56,382 nt of DNA from Chlorobium sp. (GCA_028277225.1 JANQHB010000036.1:1-56382); one strand, 5' to 3'; counted from the first letter of the stretch, positions 19,464-28,547 are shown. Notes: a model not told the origin generated them from the sequence alone. Numbers and translations are program-made.

Positions 19464-21562
19464 AGTCTCCGCATATCCTCGATATCCGCTGCACGTCGTT
19501 CTGCTTCGAGATAATCAAGGACAAACCGCTGCCTTTTTATCGGGAGCAGAAGTGATTTCAGCGTCAGTTTGGCTGTTTCGATATCCTTTTCCTGATAGGA
19601 CTTGCTCTCAAGCACAATCAGTGCGCGCCCTTCAGAAACCGGAACAGGCTCTGAAATTTTCCCCGGTTCCATGCCGATAATAGCTTCGATCAAACCCAGA
19701 TCACTGCCGTAACCGGGAATGAACCGTCTTTTGAATCCTGTATTTTCCGCTTTCACAACACGCACACCATCCAAAGCTACGGCTATTGCATTCAGGTCTC
19801 CCCCTTTCTCTTTTGCCATGAGAGAAAGCTTTTCTTCAAGAACATCCCCCTTTTTATCTGTCAGAAGCTGACGGCGAATATCTTCGGTCAGTTCATCATC
19901 GAGAATCCTGTAACCGGAATCATTGATACCTGAAACATGCATGACGAGAAATCCCTTGTCATGCCTGATAACATCCGATACGTCATCTTCCGGAGAAGAA
20001 AATGCAAAACGGGTGATTGCATGCCGGTAGCCGAGTTCCGGAAGCATATCCTCTTTCGTGAATGCCCCGGTCTTTTGCACCTTCATCTGAAATGATGCTA
20101 CGGCTGTCTCAAAATCCCTGTCTTCGGCCTCCATCTGGAAGAGTGCCGCACGTCGCCTTGCCTTTTCGAGAGTGGCATCAGAAGGCCTGATATTCCTGAC
20201 CACTTCAGAGCCCGTGATCCTTCGGGTATCCTTGCCCGTAACGCGGATAATATGCAGCCCAAAGACCGTTTCTACAGGACCGACCAGTGAACCGGGCGTC
20301 GAACTGAAAACAACCTGGTCGAATTCCGGCACCATTCTACCTTTTTCAAACCAGCCAAGATCGCCGCCATTTCCGGCACTGACTTCATCCCCTGAAAACT
20401 GTTCAGCCAACGATGCAAAATCTTCCCCTGCACGCAGCCTGGTCATGAGATCCGATACGGTATTTTCAGCCTTCGATTTACTCCCGGCGTCATTTTTAGT
20501 GAACGGAATCAGAATATGCGAGGCCCGTGCGACAGGCTCTCCTTCAGACACGCCCTTTACCTTTACCAGTCGATAACGGTTCTTGTCCGCAACAGGCCCG
20601 ATAAGGTCTCCGGCAGAAAGAGCGGTCTTTCCAAAAACCGATTCAGCAGCACCCGCAGAAAAATCCGCCCTGCTGTACTGCCGATCAAACGTTTCGGCAA
20701 GGTCGCTCTGCAGCTTGACAAACGCGCTGTCATCTTCGGCTTCAGCAAAGGCGTTTCTGAGCGATTCCAGTTCAGTTTTGACCGTCATGCTGTCACGACC
20801 GGACGGAACGGCGGAAAACAAAACATAATCAAGCATTCTTGTCGGCTCCTGACGATAGAGTTCCCGGTTCTCTTTATAATAACTCCCGACCTCTTCGTCG
20901 GTGACAGAATAGAGGGAATCGTCACCTGCAGCGCTGTAGGGAAGAACAAGAAACGAAGCGGAAAACACGCCATACTCCCTGTCGGCGACCGCGTCAAGCT
21001 CAACATCGGAAACCCTCACCATGCCACCAAGGGTACGGTCGAGTTTCTGCTGCACAAGCTCCCTTCGAATGATATCCTCGATCATGATCCAGGCCTCCCT
21101 GTTGCCTGGCGCCTCCCTTGCTTTTTCCAGTTCCTGGCGATCGACAGCCCCGGTCTCTTTGTCGGCAAAATTTCTGACAATGATCTGCGGCGGGTTGTCA
21201 CTTTCAACCGCGGCAACGATTTCATCATCACTGACCTGGATGGCATATTTCTCCAACTGCTCCTGGAAAATGATCTCGTTGACAACAATATCCCATGCCT
21301 TCTGACGCAGCTGCATTTCAACAGCATCGGTCAGCTCCGCCTGCGGATTCCGGTTTCGCCAGTTGTCGGTGATGCTTTCGTAGGTCCTTTCGTATTGCTG
21401 GTAAGCGATCGCCCTGCCGTTCACTTTCCCTGCAAGGGCACCACCCGCCGCCGGACCGCTGAAGTTCATGCCCCATTCAAAAATGATAAGACCAAGAAAT
21501 GCGGCCACCAATGCATACAAAACAAAATGCAGCTTTTCCCGTATACTGGATATTACTCCCAT
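19460..21562 (-). CDS. PpiD/SurA-like periplasmic peptidyl-prolyl isomerase
   Basis: About 700 residues from the ATG at 21562. The longer frame to 21628 adds 22 residues before the anchor. The chosen start gives MGVISSIREK directly before the single transmembrane helix (about 11-30), and an AGGAAG lies some 12 nt upstream. A SurA_N-like chaperone region follows, and a parvulin domain contains ASHILIPFT and GGDLGWFEKGRMVPEFDQ. Proteins of this layout are inner-membrane anchored foldases that assist outer-membrane and secreted proteins. A second divergent parvulin-like region near the C-terminus is possible. The stop overlaps the ptsI stop tail to tail. Confidence 0.88.
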   Translation of the reverse strand: MGVISSIREKLHFVLYALVAAFLGLIIFEWGMNFSGPAAGGALAGKVNGRAIAYQQYERTYESITDNWRNRNPQAELTDAVEMQLRQKAWDIVVNEIIFQEQLEKYAIQVSDDEIVAAVESDNPPQIIVRNFADKETGAVDRQELEKAREAPGNREAWIMIEDIIRRELVQQKLDRTLGGMVRVSDVELDAVADREYGVFSASFLVLPYSAAGDDSLYSVTDEEVGSYYKENRELYRQEPTRMLDYVLFSAVPSGRDSMTVKTELESLRNAFAEAEDDSAFVKLQSDLAETFDRQYSRADFSAGAAESVFGKTALSAGDLIGPVADKNRYRLVKVKGVSEGEPVARASHILIPFTKNDAGSKSKAENTVSDLMTRLRAGEDFASLAEQFSGDEVSAGNGGDLGWFEKGRMVPEFDQVVFSSTPGSLVGPVETVFGLHIIRVTGKDTRRITGSEVVRNIRPSDATLEKARRRAALFQMEAEDRDFETAVASFQMKVQKTGAFTKEDMLPELGYRHAITRFAFSSPEDDVSDVIRHDKGFLVMHVSGINDSGYRILDDELTEDIRRQLLTDKKGDVLEEKLSLMAKEKGGDLNAIAVALDGVRVVKAENTGFKRRFIPGYGSDLGLIEAIIGMEPGKISEPVPVSEGRALIVLESKSYQEKDIETAKLTLKSLLLPIKRQRFVLDYLEAERRAADIEDMRRL

Positions 21563-21696
21563 GTCACTGTTGTCTTCCTGTTTAAAAAATCCTTGAAAAC
21601 CCGATCTCTTATTGTTGATCCACCTCAATTGCTGCTACTCTGAAACAGGCAGACGGCCAACTGCATTCCCCAACGGAACGAATCAGTCAGATCCAT

Positions 21697-21744
21697 GTAT
21701 TCACAACTCAACGAATAAACAAATCAACGATTCAACAATCAATC
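21697..21744. repeat. Octamer tandem array at the pcm stop codon
   Basis: Six consecutive 8-bp units follow a loose consensus RAWTCAAC on the plus strand. The array begins about 130 bp beyond the foldase start codon and runs into the pcm stop codon (21743-21745). The period is 8, unlike the heptamer arrays elsewhere in the window. Confidence 0.65.
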
Positions 21745-22408
21745 ATTCCCCCCACCATCCTTCCTGACCGATAAGGGGAACAAATGCAAAAGCATGAAAT
21801 GATTCACGCTTGAAGGTACTTCCCTCGCGGACAATAACCGTCATCCGCTGGCCCGTGCTGTCCCCTACCGGTATTACCATGACGCCATTATCGGCAAGCT
21901 GATCCAGAAGCGAATGCGGTACTTCGGGAGCACCGGCAGTCACAAGAATACCGTCATATGGTGCATGCTCGCTCCAGCCAAGCGTTCCGTCGCCAAGATG
22001 CTGATTGATATCGAGCCCAAGCGTCCCGAAAATAGTCGAGACCCTGCGATACAGTTCCGGCACCCTTTCGACCGTAAAAACCCTGTATCCAAGGTAATCG
22101 AGGATCGCAGCCTGGTAACCGGATCCAGAACCTATTTCAAGAACCTTGCCTCCTCGAGGGCAGCGTTCAACAAGCATTGCCGTCATATACGCCACGGTAA
22201 ACGGCTGGGAAATGGTCTGGCCGCACCCGATGGGATAAGCACAATCGTCATAGGCGTATTCACAGTCGGAGGCGTTGAAAAACCGATGCCGCTCGACATG
22301 CTCAAAGGCATCGAGAACTCGTGGATCACCAACACCATAACGCCTGATCTGCTCAACCATCTCACGACGCCTTTCACTGTAGTGCCGGTCTTCGTTCATC
22401 TCGGTCAT
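21743..22408 (-). CDS. pcm: Protein-L-isoaspartate O-methyltransferase
   Basis: 221 residues, the usual length. It methylates L-isoaspartyl residues with SAM as part of protein repair. Visible family motifs are the GCGQTISQPFTVAYMT substrate region, the SAM loop VLEIGSGSGYQAAIL, the acidic VERVPEL strand end, and GDGTLGWSEHAPYDGILVTA. The C-terminal block FVPLIGQEGW is also conserved. The start ATG at 22408 could be replaced by the in-frame ATG three codons later. The stop codon lies in an octamer array. Confidence 0.95.
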   Translation of the reverse strand: MTEMNEDRHYSERRREMVEQIRRYGVGDPRVLDAFEHVERHRFFNASDCEYAYDDCAYPIGCGQTISQPFTVAYMTAMLVERCPRGGKVLEIGSGSGYQAAILDYLGYRVFTVERVPELYRRVSTIFGTLGLDINQHLGDGTLGWSEHAPYDGILVTAGAPEVPHSLLDQLADNGVMVIPVGDSTGQRMTVIVREGSTFKRESFHAFAFVPLIGQEGWWGE

Positions 22409-22474
22409 AAACCCATACCCACACCGGTTACAAAAAAAATGTAGCTTTCATGAACATCCGCAACGACAGATTTC

Positions 22475-23068
22475 ATGACCATGCAGATCCATTGTTTCGG
22501 CCAAAGCTCCAGGCAGGGAACTTATGCACTTTTCATACACCTTGCAACAGAATTGAACCTGGTTTTCGGCAAATTTCATCGGCGAAGAACAATCCGCCTC
22601 AATCCGGCCATGTACCTTTATATCGGCTCGGCGCTCGGCAACAATCCCCGATCCATGCCTCTTGCCCGCAGACTTGTCCGGCACGCTTCACGAACAGGCA
22701 GCAAGCCGCCTCATAAAGCGAGAGAAGAACTCATCGGGTATTGCCGTCAGCACGGACTCGCCGAAAAAACGCTGGAGGCACCGGCCGAAAAAAAACGGCA
22801 CTGGCATATCGACTACCTTCTGGACAGTCTGCATGCAGAGATCGACGGCATCACCATCATCCGTTTTCCGTCCAGGCTGGAAACAGCACTCTCAGACATT
22901 GCACTCGCCAGTAAAGAGACCTTCATCATTGCTCCCGGCCTTGGTGCACAAGACACCGGCGACACAACTCACGTATACGGGATCAGAAATCCCGACGCAT
23001 TCCGGCCCGGCTTCGAAGCGGACATAGAGAAGGTCCTGAACCGGCAGACCGCCACAGCCACTCCGTAA
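22475..23068 (+). CDS. DUF123 (GIY-YIG-like) domain protein
   Basis: 197 residues. The core GTYALFIHL ... MYLYIGSALG ... LARRLVRHA ... KRHWHIDYLL matches the DUF123 family. That domain resembles GIY-YIG nucleases and is fused to endonuclease III in some archaea. It stands alone here, so a DNA-processing role is inference from the family. The start may be the ATG at 22475 or the one at 22481. The gene is divergent from pcm across a 66-bp gap and convergent with ftsY, whose stop lies 23 bp beyond its own. Confidence 0.75.
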   Translation: MTMQIHCFGQSSRQGTYALFIHLATELNLVFGKFHRRRTIRLNPAMYLYIGSALGNNPRSMPLARRLVRHASRTGSKPPHKAREELIGYCRQHGLAEKTLEAPAEKKRHWHIDYLLDSLHAEIDGITIIRFPSRLETALSDIALASKETFIIAPGLGAQDTGDTTHVYGIRNPDAFRPGFEADIEKVLNRQTATATP

Positions 23069-23091
23069 TGGCTGCGTTTCAGGGTAACGCC

Positions 23092-24054
23092 CTAACCGGA
23101 ACCGCCGACAGGCTTGCCAAGCAAAGCTCCTACAAATGTCGTTCTGTCGAAAATCTGAAGGTCGTCTATAGTTTCACCGACACCGATATATTTTACAGGC
23201 AATTCAAGTTCCTTCGATATCGACAGGACAATTCCCCCTTTCGCTGTCCCGTCAAGCTTGGTAACAACCAGACCGGTAACATTGACACATTTGGTAAACT
23301 CCCTTGCCTGGGAAACCGCATTCTGGCCGGTTGTCCCGTCAAGCACCAGCAGAACTTCATGAGGAGCGTCAGGAACTTTCTTCTTTGCCACTCTCATGAT
23401 TTTCGCCAGCTCTTCCATGAGGTACGATTTATTGTGAAGCCTGCCTGCAGTGTCGACAAGAACGACATCGGCCTCACGTGCAACTGCGGAACTGACGGCG
23501 TCAAAAACAACCGATGCCGGATCGGCGTTCTGCCCCTGACTGATCATCGGAACACCCGCCCGGTCAGCCCATATCTGCAGTTGTTGCACCGCTGCAGCAC
23601 GAAACGTGTCAGCGGCTGCGATAATAACCTTTTTGCCGGACTTGTTGTAGTTATGCGCCAGCTTGGCAATACTCGTTGTTTTCCCCGCTCCGTTGACCCC
23701 GACGACAAGAATGACATAGGGCTTTGCCTTCAGGTCGGCCTGGAAGTCCACCGGGTGGGTTTCATGCGCATCGAGCAGCATCTCCTCCATCACCTGCATC
23801 AGCATTGCATTCAGTTCGTCTTCAGATCGATAGCTTTCCTCTTCGGCTTTTTCGGTGATACGGTCAACGATGCCCAGGGTCGTCTCGACACCGACGTCGG
23901 CGGAAATCAGGATATTCTCCAGTTCTTCCAGAAATTCCTCATCGATATCGGTCCTGCCCCTGGTGATCCTGGATATGTTCTCCCGAAATGAATCCCGGGT
24001 TTTGGTCAACCCCTCTTTCAGCCGTGATATTTTCAGCTTGTCAAAAAAACCCAT
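23092..24054 (-). CDS. ftsY: Signal recognition particle receptor FtsY
   Basis: About 320 residues from the ATG at 24054 (MGFFDKLKISRLKEGL). The four extra residues of the longer frame are unlikely. This SRP-type GTPase docks the SRP-ribosome complex at the membrane. Motifs: P-loop GVNGAGKTTSIAKLAH, the DTFRAAAVQQLQ box, DTAGRLHN (G3) and TKLDGTAKGG (G4 region). The N-terminal amphipathic helix is present but the long acidic A domain of E. coli FtsY is absent, as in many short FtsY proteins. Confidence 0.95.
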   Translation of the reverse strand: MGFFDKLKISRLKEGLTKTRDSFRENISRITRGRTDIDEEFLEELENILISADVGVETTLGIVDRITEKAEEESYRSEDELNAMLMQVMEEMLLDAHETHPVDFQADLKAKPYVILVVGVNGAGKTTSIAKLAHNYNKSGKKVIIAAADTFRAAAVQQLQIWADRAGVPMISQGQNADPASVVFDAVSSAVAREADVVLVDTAGRLHNKSYLMEELAKIMRVAKKKVPDAPHEVLLVLDGTTGQNAVSQAREFTKCVNVTGLVVTKLDGTAKGGIVLSISKELELPVKYIGVGETIDDLQIFDRTTFVGALLGKPVGGSG

Positions 24055-24151
24055 ATGAAAAACCAATTATCTATGTTACATACACATACAACCTGAACTG
24101 AGCGTCCCGACGTATCGGGATACAGCGGCATTCCCTGTGCCTCGCATCTCC

Positions 24152-24208
24152 CCCCGTGAAATCAGACTGGATATTTCACAGGGCTCGGCAATCGCTCAAT
24201 TCAGGATA
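24152..24208 (+). repeat. Dispersed 57-bp repeat, copy A (GTGAAAT...ATTTCAC hairpin)
   Basis: A 57-bp element that matches 36150-36206 at 54 of 57 positions in the same orientation. It contains an internal inverted repeat with arms GTGAAAT and ATTTCAC. Each copy is preceded by a small CCCGAC/GTCGGG-type hairpin (here about 24104-24121). It lies in the ftsY-thiL divergent intergenic region and is read through by the 5' extension of the thiL frame. Confidence 0.8.
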
Positions 24209-24241
24209 ACAGGAACGTTTCACGGATTTTCAACCCGGAAC

Positions 24242-25324
24242 ATGAATTTACTGAAAATGTCTTTCAAACCTATTGCGGATATCGGCGAATTCGGCCTTAT
24301 AGAACGTATCTCCTCGATTGTCTCGTCTTCGCTTGAATCATCACCGAAACTGATTGAAGGAATCGGCGACGACTGCGCGGTTTACGAACTCTCGTCCGGA
24401 ACGTTTCAGGTCGTTACCACAGACCTTTTGATCGAGGATATTCATTTCGATCTTCTGACGACGCCTGTCCAGCATCTCGGCAGCAAGGCGCTGAGTGTCA
24501 GCGTCTCGGACATCTGCGCGATGAACGCCAGACCATGCTACGCCCTGACCTCGATCGCCCTGCCCCCCAAAACACCGGTTGAGTTTGTCGAAACGCTCTA
24601 TCGTGGCATGAACGAAACTGCACTGCTCTATAACATGGCACTTGCCGGCGGCGATACATCTTCCTCGAAAAACAGCATTTCGATATCGGTCATGGTGGCC
24701 GGAGAAGTTGAGAAAAATCATATCACATACCGCAAAGGAGCGGAACCGGGGGACCTTGTCTGTGTAACCGGCTCCCTCGGGGGCTCTGCCGCAGGACTCA
24801 AAGTGCTCATGCGCGAAAAAAACCTGATGCTCGAACATATCCGGAATGGCGAGCAATATGACAGGGACCTCATGAACAACCTCGGGGAATACGACAAGGC
24901 AATCAGCCAGCATCTCCTTCCCCCTGCACGAGTGGATATTGTTGCGTTCTTCGAAAAACACATGATCGTTCCGACCTCTATGATCGATATCTCGGACGGA
25001 CTTGCCTCCGATATCGCCCATATCTGCAAAATGTCCGGAGTCGGCGCAAAGATTGACGAAAGCCGTATCCCGATCCTTCCGCAGGCACGACTCATTGCCG
25101 ATGAATTTCAGGATGAAGCACTCAACTTCGCTCTCAGCGGAGGTGAAGACTACCAGCTGCTCTTTACCATCAAACCGGACAAATTTGATACAATCGCATC
25201 ACATCCGGATATCAGTGTGATCGGCAAGATAAACCCCGAAAACGAAGGGCTGCTGTTGAAGGATATTTACGGAATGAACATCGATCTGTTGAGCATAGGG
25301 GGATACAGCCACTTCAGAGAGTAG
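24242..25324 (+). CDS. thiL: Thiamine-monophosphate kinase
   Basis: About 360 residues. It phosphorylates thiamine monophosphate to the diphosphate with ATP. Family motifs: IGEFGLIERI, GIGDDCAVY, the TTDLLIEDIHFD metal/substrate loop, GGDTSSS, DISDGLASD and GGEDYQLLFT. The frame is open back to 24137, but those 35 residues are translated dispersed-repeat DNA. The true start is therefore the ATG at 24242 or the one at 24257. Its stop abuts the stop of the convergent waaF gene with no spacer. Confidence 0.92.
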   Translation: MNLLKMSFKPIADIGEFGLIERISSIVSSSLESSPKLIEGIGDDCAVYELSSGTFQVVTTDLLIEDIHFDLLTTPVQHLGSKALSVSVSDICAMNARPCYALTSIALPPKTPVEFVETLYRGMNETALLYNMALAGGDTSSSKNSISISVMVAGEVEKNHITYRKGAEPGDLVCVTGSLGGSAAGLKVLMREKNLMLEHIRNGEQYDRDLMNNLGEYDKAISQHLLPPARVDIVAFFEKHMIVPTSMIDISDGLASDIAHICKMSGVGAKIDESRIPILPQARLIADEFQDEALNFALSGGEDYQLLFTIKPDKFDTIASHPDISVIGKINPENEGLLLKDIYGMNIDLLSIGGYSHFRE

Positions 25325-26269
25325 TCAGCAAAGCGTTTGCATTGCCTGTATGACATCATGAGGACCGGTCTCATGAAGACACCGGTAGTGACCGTAACGG
25401 CAGGTGCGCTGAAAACACGGAGCACAGGGTTCCTTGCTGAACAGAACCGACGTTTTTGCACCGATCGGCCGTGTCCATACCGGACTGGTGGAGCCGAAAA
25501 TGCCTGCAACCGGTCTGCCGAGATAACCTGCAAGATGCATCAGGCCGGAATCATTGGACACGACAAGCCGGGCCGCAGACATGATCGCAGCGGCTTCCGG
25601 CAACGTTGTTTTGCCGGTAAGGTCAAGAGCCCGGTCCGGTACTGCATGCACAACGTCACGTGCAGCCTGCCTGTCAGATTCGGTTCCAAGAACGACAATG
25701 CGTTCCCCGTCCAGAAGACGGGCAAGACCGGCAAAACCCATCCATTTCTTTGCAGGACCGTACTCCGCCCCGGGACAGAAAACCACACAGTTTCGATATT
25801 CGGGATCTGGTGCGACAGGGACCCCCTGCCAGAGTTCCGGTTCAGTGAACGGCACATTCAGAATTGCAGCGTATTCCCTGGTGATATGCCTGCTTTTGTC
25901 TCTCAGGTTACCCGGCAGCCGCTCGGTAAGCAGCAATCCACGCATTTCTCGTGAAAGACCCCGTCTCCGTGCAATTCCGGTACGATAGGCAAAAAGCGCT
26001 GAAGAAAAGGAATAGGGCAGAAGATAAACGCTGTCGAACGCCTTCTGTCTCACGGCAGCGATCGTCGATTTTCTCTCCCCGGCCGTCCGGCGGGCATAGG
26101 TGATCTGCTGCATTCCACTGAGAACCTTCACCAGATCAGCCATATGACGGGGAACAAGCAGCGTTGTCGAAACACGCTTTTCTTCAGGCATTTTCATGAC
26201 AAGAGAAAGCGCCAGGAGCATATCACCGATCCAGTTAGGCAGAAGTATGGCTGACTTGTTCATGGACAT
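25325..26269 (-). CDS. waaF: ADP-heptose:LPS heptosyltransferase (glycosyltransferase family 9)
   Basis: About 314 residues. It adds L-glycero-D-manno-heptose to the LPS inner core. Diagnostic parts: N-terminal LLPNWIGDMLLALSL, the acceptor-side CPGAEYGPAKKW motif, and the sugar-nucleotide motif VVSNDSGLMHLAGYLG. The C-terminus has four cysteines in CAPCFQRTCRYGHYRC, seen in many WaaF proteins. The ATG at 26269 is preferred to the TTG one codon upstream; the ATG at 26263 is also possible. Together with rfaE2 it shows a heptose-containing LPS core. Confidence 0.88.
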   Translation of the reverse strand: MSMNKSAILLPNWIGDMLLALSLVMKMPEEKRVSTTLLVPRHMADLVKVLSGMQQITYARRTAGERKSTIAAVRQKAFDSVYLLPYSFSSALFAYRTGIARRRGLSREMRGLLLTERLPGNLRDKSRHITREYAAILNVPFTEPELWQGVPVAPDPEYRNCVVFCPGAEYGPAKKWMGFAGLARLLDGERIVVLGTESDRQAARDVVHAVPDRALDLTGKTTLPEAAAIMSAARLVVSNDSGLMHLAGYLGRPVAGIFGSTSPVWTRPIGAKTSVLFSKEPCAPCFQRTCRYGHYRCLHETGPHDVIQAMQTLC

Positions 26270-26384
26270 CAAAAAGTACCGGCTGCTCCACCGAAAAAAC
26301 GATCATCTCCTCGGAGGATACGCCTATCTTTGCTAATTTCCATGAAGATATTAAATTGCACGTCCTTTTACACGGCAGATGCTC

Positions 26385-26473
26385 GCCGAAGTGGCGGAAC
26401 TGGTAGACGCCCAGGACTTAAAATCCTGTGTTCAGCAATGGACGTGCGGGTTCGATCCCCGCCTTCGGCACCA
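26385..26473 (+). tRNA. tRNA-Leu (anticodon UAA), CCA encoded
   Basis: The acceptor stem GCCGAAG pairs with CTTCGGC, followed by discriminator A and an encoded CCA. The anticodon loop CTTAAAA gives UAA. A long variable arm and the GGTTCGATC T-loop fit a class II leucine tRNA. A long open frame upstream of trpB2 runs through it and is an artefact. Confidence 0.97.
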
Positions 26474-26564
26474 TAAACGAGAACATAATGACTGTTCTGT
26501 CAATCGATACAGCCGGATTCCCTTCTCTTCTGCATATTCTTCTCACTCATTTCTATCATGTCCT

Positions 26565-27929
26565 ATGAGCACTGAACCGACAAAAATCATCCTTACCGAG
26601 GATGAAATGCCGCGGCAATGGTACAACATCCAGGCCGATCTCCCTTCTCCCCTTCCTATGCCGCTCGGCATGGACGGCAATCCCATCAGCCCCGACGACC
26701 TTGCTCCGGTCTTTCCGATGAACATCATCGAGCAGGAAGTCAGCACTGAACGCTGGATCACCATCCCCGAAGAGGTTCGTGAAATACTTACGCTCTGGCG
26801 CCCTTCGCCCCTGTACCGGGCAAAACGCCTTGAACAGGCGCTCGGCACACCCGCAAAAATCTATTATAAAAACGAAGGAGTCTCACCTGCAGGAAGCCAC
26901 AAACCCAACACCGCAGTGGCTCAGGCCTATTACAACAGGGAATTCGGCATAAAATATCTGACCACCGAAACCGGAGCAGGTCAGTGGGGCAGTGCGCTTG
27001 CAATGAGCTGTAAAATCATCGGTATCGAGTGCAAAGTCTACATGGTCCGTATCAGTTTCGACCAGAAACCGTTCAGAAAGATCATGATGAAAACCTGGGG
27101 TGCAAACTGTATTCCCAGTCCGAGCGAGACAACCGAAACAGGCAGAAAAATCCTCTCGGAACAACCGGATACACCGGGAAGTCTGGGCATTGCGATCAGC
27201 GAAGCGATCGAGGAAGCAGTCAAAAGGGACGATACCCGCTATTCACTCGGCAGTGTGCTGAACCATGTCATGATGCACCAGACGATCATCGGTCTTGAAG
27301 CACAAAAACAGTTCGGCAAGATCAACGTCTATCCCGACATCGTTATCGGCTGTGCAGGTGGAGGTTCAAACTTTGCGGGCATCAGTTTTCCATTCGTCCA
27401 CGACAGGATCAACGGCAGGGATATCAGGATCATCGCAACCGAGCCGGAAGCCTGCCCGACCCTCACCAGGGGACCCTACGTCTACGATTCGGGAGACGTT
27501 GCCAAAATGACCCCGCTCCTTGCCATGCACAGTCTGGGTCATGGCTTCATCCCTCCGGCAATCCATGCGGGCGGACTTCGATACCACGGTATGGCGCCGC
27601 TGGTAAGCCATGTCCTCAAACACAACCTTATCGAAGCCAGCGCACTGCCTCAGACCGAATGCTACCAGGCAGCATTGCTTTTTGCACATACCGAAGGATT
27701 TATTCCGGCCCCGGAAACATCCCACGCCATAGCACAGACTATTCGCGAAGCAAAACAGGCAAAGGAAGAAGGCAGGAAAAAAGTCATACTCATGAACTGG
27801 TCGGGTCACGGACTGATGGACCTTCAAGGATATGATTCGTTCATGTCAGGGAAACTCCAGGATTACCCCCTGCCGGAAGAACTCCTGCATCAGTCGCTTG
27901 CAGATATAAAAGATCATCCGAAACCGTGA
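26565..27929 (+). CDS. trpB2: Tryptophan synthase beta-like protein, TrpB2 type
   Basis: About 454 residues from the ATG at 26565. Upstream frame extensions run through the tRNA. This PLP enzyme condenses indole with serine or O-phosphoserine. The length, the 90-residue N-terminal part (PRQWYNIQADLPSPLPMPL) and the SPAGSHKPNTA motif with the Schiff-base lysine indicate the TrpB2 branch rather than TrpB1. The GCAGGGSNFAG phosphate loop is intact. No trpA is adjacent, which fits the independent role proposed for TrpB2. A heptamer array begins 5 bp after the stop. Confidence 0.92.
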   Translation: MSTEPTKIILTEDEMPRQWYNIQADLPSPLPMPLGMDGNPISPDDLAPVFPMNIIEQEVSTERWITIPEEVREILTLWRPSPLYRAKRLEQALGTPAKIYYKNEGVSPAGSHKPNTAVAQAYYNREFGIKYLTTETGAGQWGSALAMSCKIIGIECKVYMVRISFDQKPFRKIMMKTWGANCIPSPSETTETGRKILSEQPDTPGSLGIAISEAIEEAVKRDDTRYSLGSVLNHVMMHQTIIGLEAQKQFGKINVYPDIVIGCAGGGSNFAGISFPFVHDRINGRDIRIIATEPEACPTLTRGPYVYDSGDVAKMTPLLAMHSLGHGFIPPAIHAGGLRYHGMAPLVSHVLKHNLIEASALPQTECYQAALLFAHTEGFIPAPETSHAIAQTIREAKQAKEEGRKKVILMNWSGHGLMDLQGYDSFMSGKLQDYPLPEELLHQSLADIKDHPKP

Positions 27930-27934
27930 GGAAC

Positions 27935-28045
27935 AGTGAATAGTAACAAGTGACGAGTGACCAGAAGGAGTGAGAAGTCAGGAGTAGCGCACTTCGTGCG
28001 CAGGAGTAAGGGAAAGCAGTTGGCAGTCTTCAGTAGGCAGTGTTA
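27935..28045. repeat. Two heptamer arrays downstream of trpB2
   Basis: 27935-27962 holds four units of AGTGACG-type heptamers. 28018-28045 holds four units with consensus CAGTNKK, starting CAGTTGG and CAGTCTT. Between them is a GCGCAC/GTGCGC hairpin (about 27986-28001) flanked by direct AGGAGTA copies. The first array is the reverse complement of the tandem array at 28446-28510. Confidence 0.75.
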
Positions 28046-28171
28046 TAGGGACAAATAATCATTTGCCCGGCCAGTGGTCGGGCATGCGCTCAACCACAAA
28101 ACATCGCTGAAATAAGACTAATGACACAAGGGATGACAGGTTATCCGAGTTCCAAAAAAAACTGATTCTCC

Positions 28172-28428
28172 TAACCTGAATAATTCATGAGAGTTCGAAA
28201 ACCCGAATTGCAGAACGACACATCGAACCGATCATGTGCCCGGATTCCCTCCCGAAAACCGAAAAAAAGCTCAAAACCATAGGCAGTCATACCAACCTCC
28301 TGAAAAGTCATGCCAGACTTGATCCGGCATCCATAGCGAGGTTGTTTTGAATACTGGATTCCCGTGTCAGGCACGGGAATGGCTGGAGAAGGAACGTTTC
28401 CCGTCCCTTTGGTGAATTATTCAGGCTA
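28172..28428. mobile_element. MITE-like element, 257 bp, with terminal inverted repeats
   Basis: The ends are 16-bp inverted repeats with one mismatch: TAACCTGAATAATTCA at 28172-28187 and its complement at 28413-28428. Inside are two hairpins: ATGCC...GGCAT (about 28310-28330) and TTCCCGTG...CACGGGAA (28359-28379), the latter with an 8-bp stem. No credible gene is inside. The structure is that of a non-autonomous miniature element or a nested repeat; no transposase with matching ends is visible. Confidence 0.6.
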
Positions 28429-28445
28429 ACACATCGTTCGTTATA

Positions 28446-28510
28446 CTCGTCACTTGTTTCTCGTCACTTGTTTCTCGTCACTTGTTTCTCGTCACTTGTT
28501 TCTCGTCACT
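28446..28510. repeat. 14-bp tandem repeat, four full copies plus a partial copy
   Basis: The 14-mer CTCGTCACTTGTTT is repeated perfectly four times and followed by nine more bases of the unit. Each 14-mer is two degenerate heptamers. The array ends 1 bp before the clpC terminator. The perfection suggests recent slippage. Confidence 0.92.
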
Positions 28511-28546
28511 AAAAAAGGCGGTTGACCTCGGTCAACCGCCTTTTTT
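28511..28546 (-). terminator. Bidirectional rho-independent terminator after clpC
   Basis: An 11-bp perfect stem (GGCGGTTGACC with its complement) and a 2-nt spacer are flanked by six A and six T residues, so it can act in both directions. It begins 1 bp past the clpC stop on the minus strand. Confidence 0.93.
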
Positions 28547-28547
28547 C

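Noticed and set aside
20516..21643. 375-aa plus-strand frame opposite the PpiD-like gene
   Set aside because: Antisense shadow; the minus strand codes a parvulin domain and membrane anchor.
23068..23991. 307-aa plus-strand frame opposite ftsY
   Set aside because: The minus strand contains all FtsY GTPase motifs.
24137..24241. 35-codon N-terminal extension of thiL
   Set aside because: It is translated dispersed-repeat DNA; homology to ThiL begins after the ATG at 24242.
26379..26564. 62-codon N-terminal extension of trpB2
   Set aside because: It reads through the tRNA-Leu gene and has no family match.
28171..28374. 67-aa minus-strand frame in the trpB2-clpC gap
   Set aside because: It lies inside the MITE-like element and is made of hairpin repeats.
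28446..28510. CRISPR array
   Set aside because: The 14-bp units are contiguous, with no spacers, and no cas gene is present.
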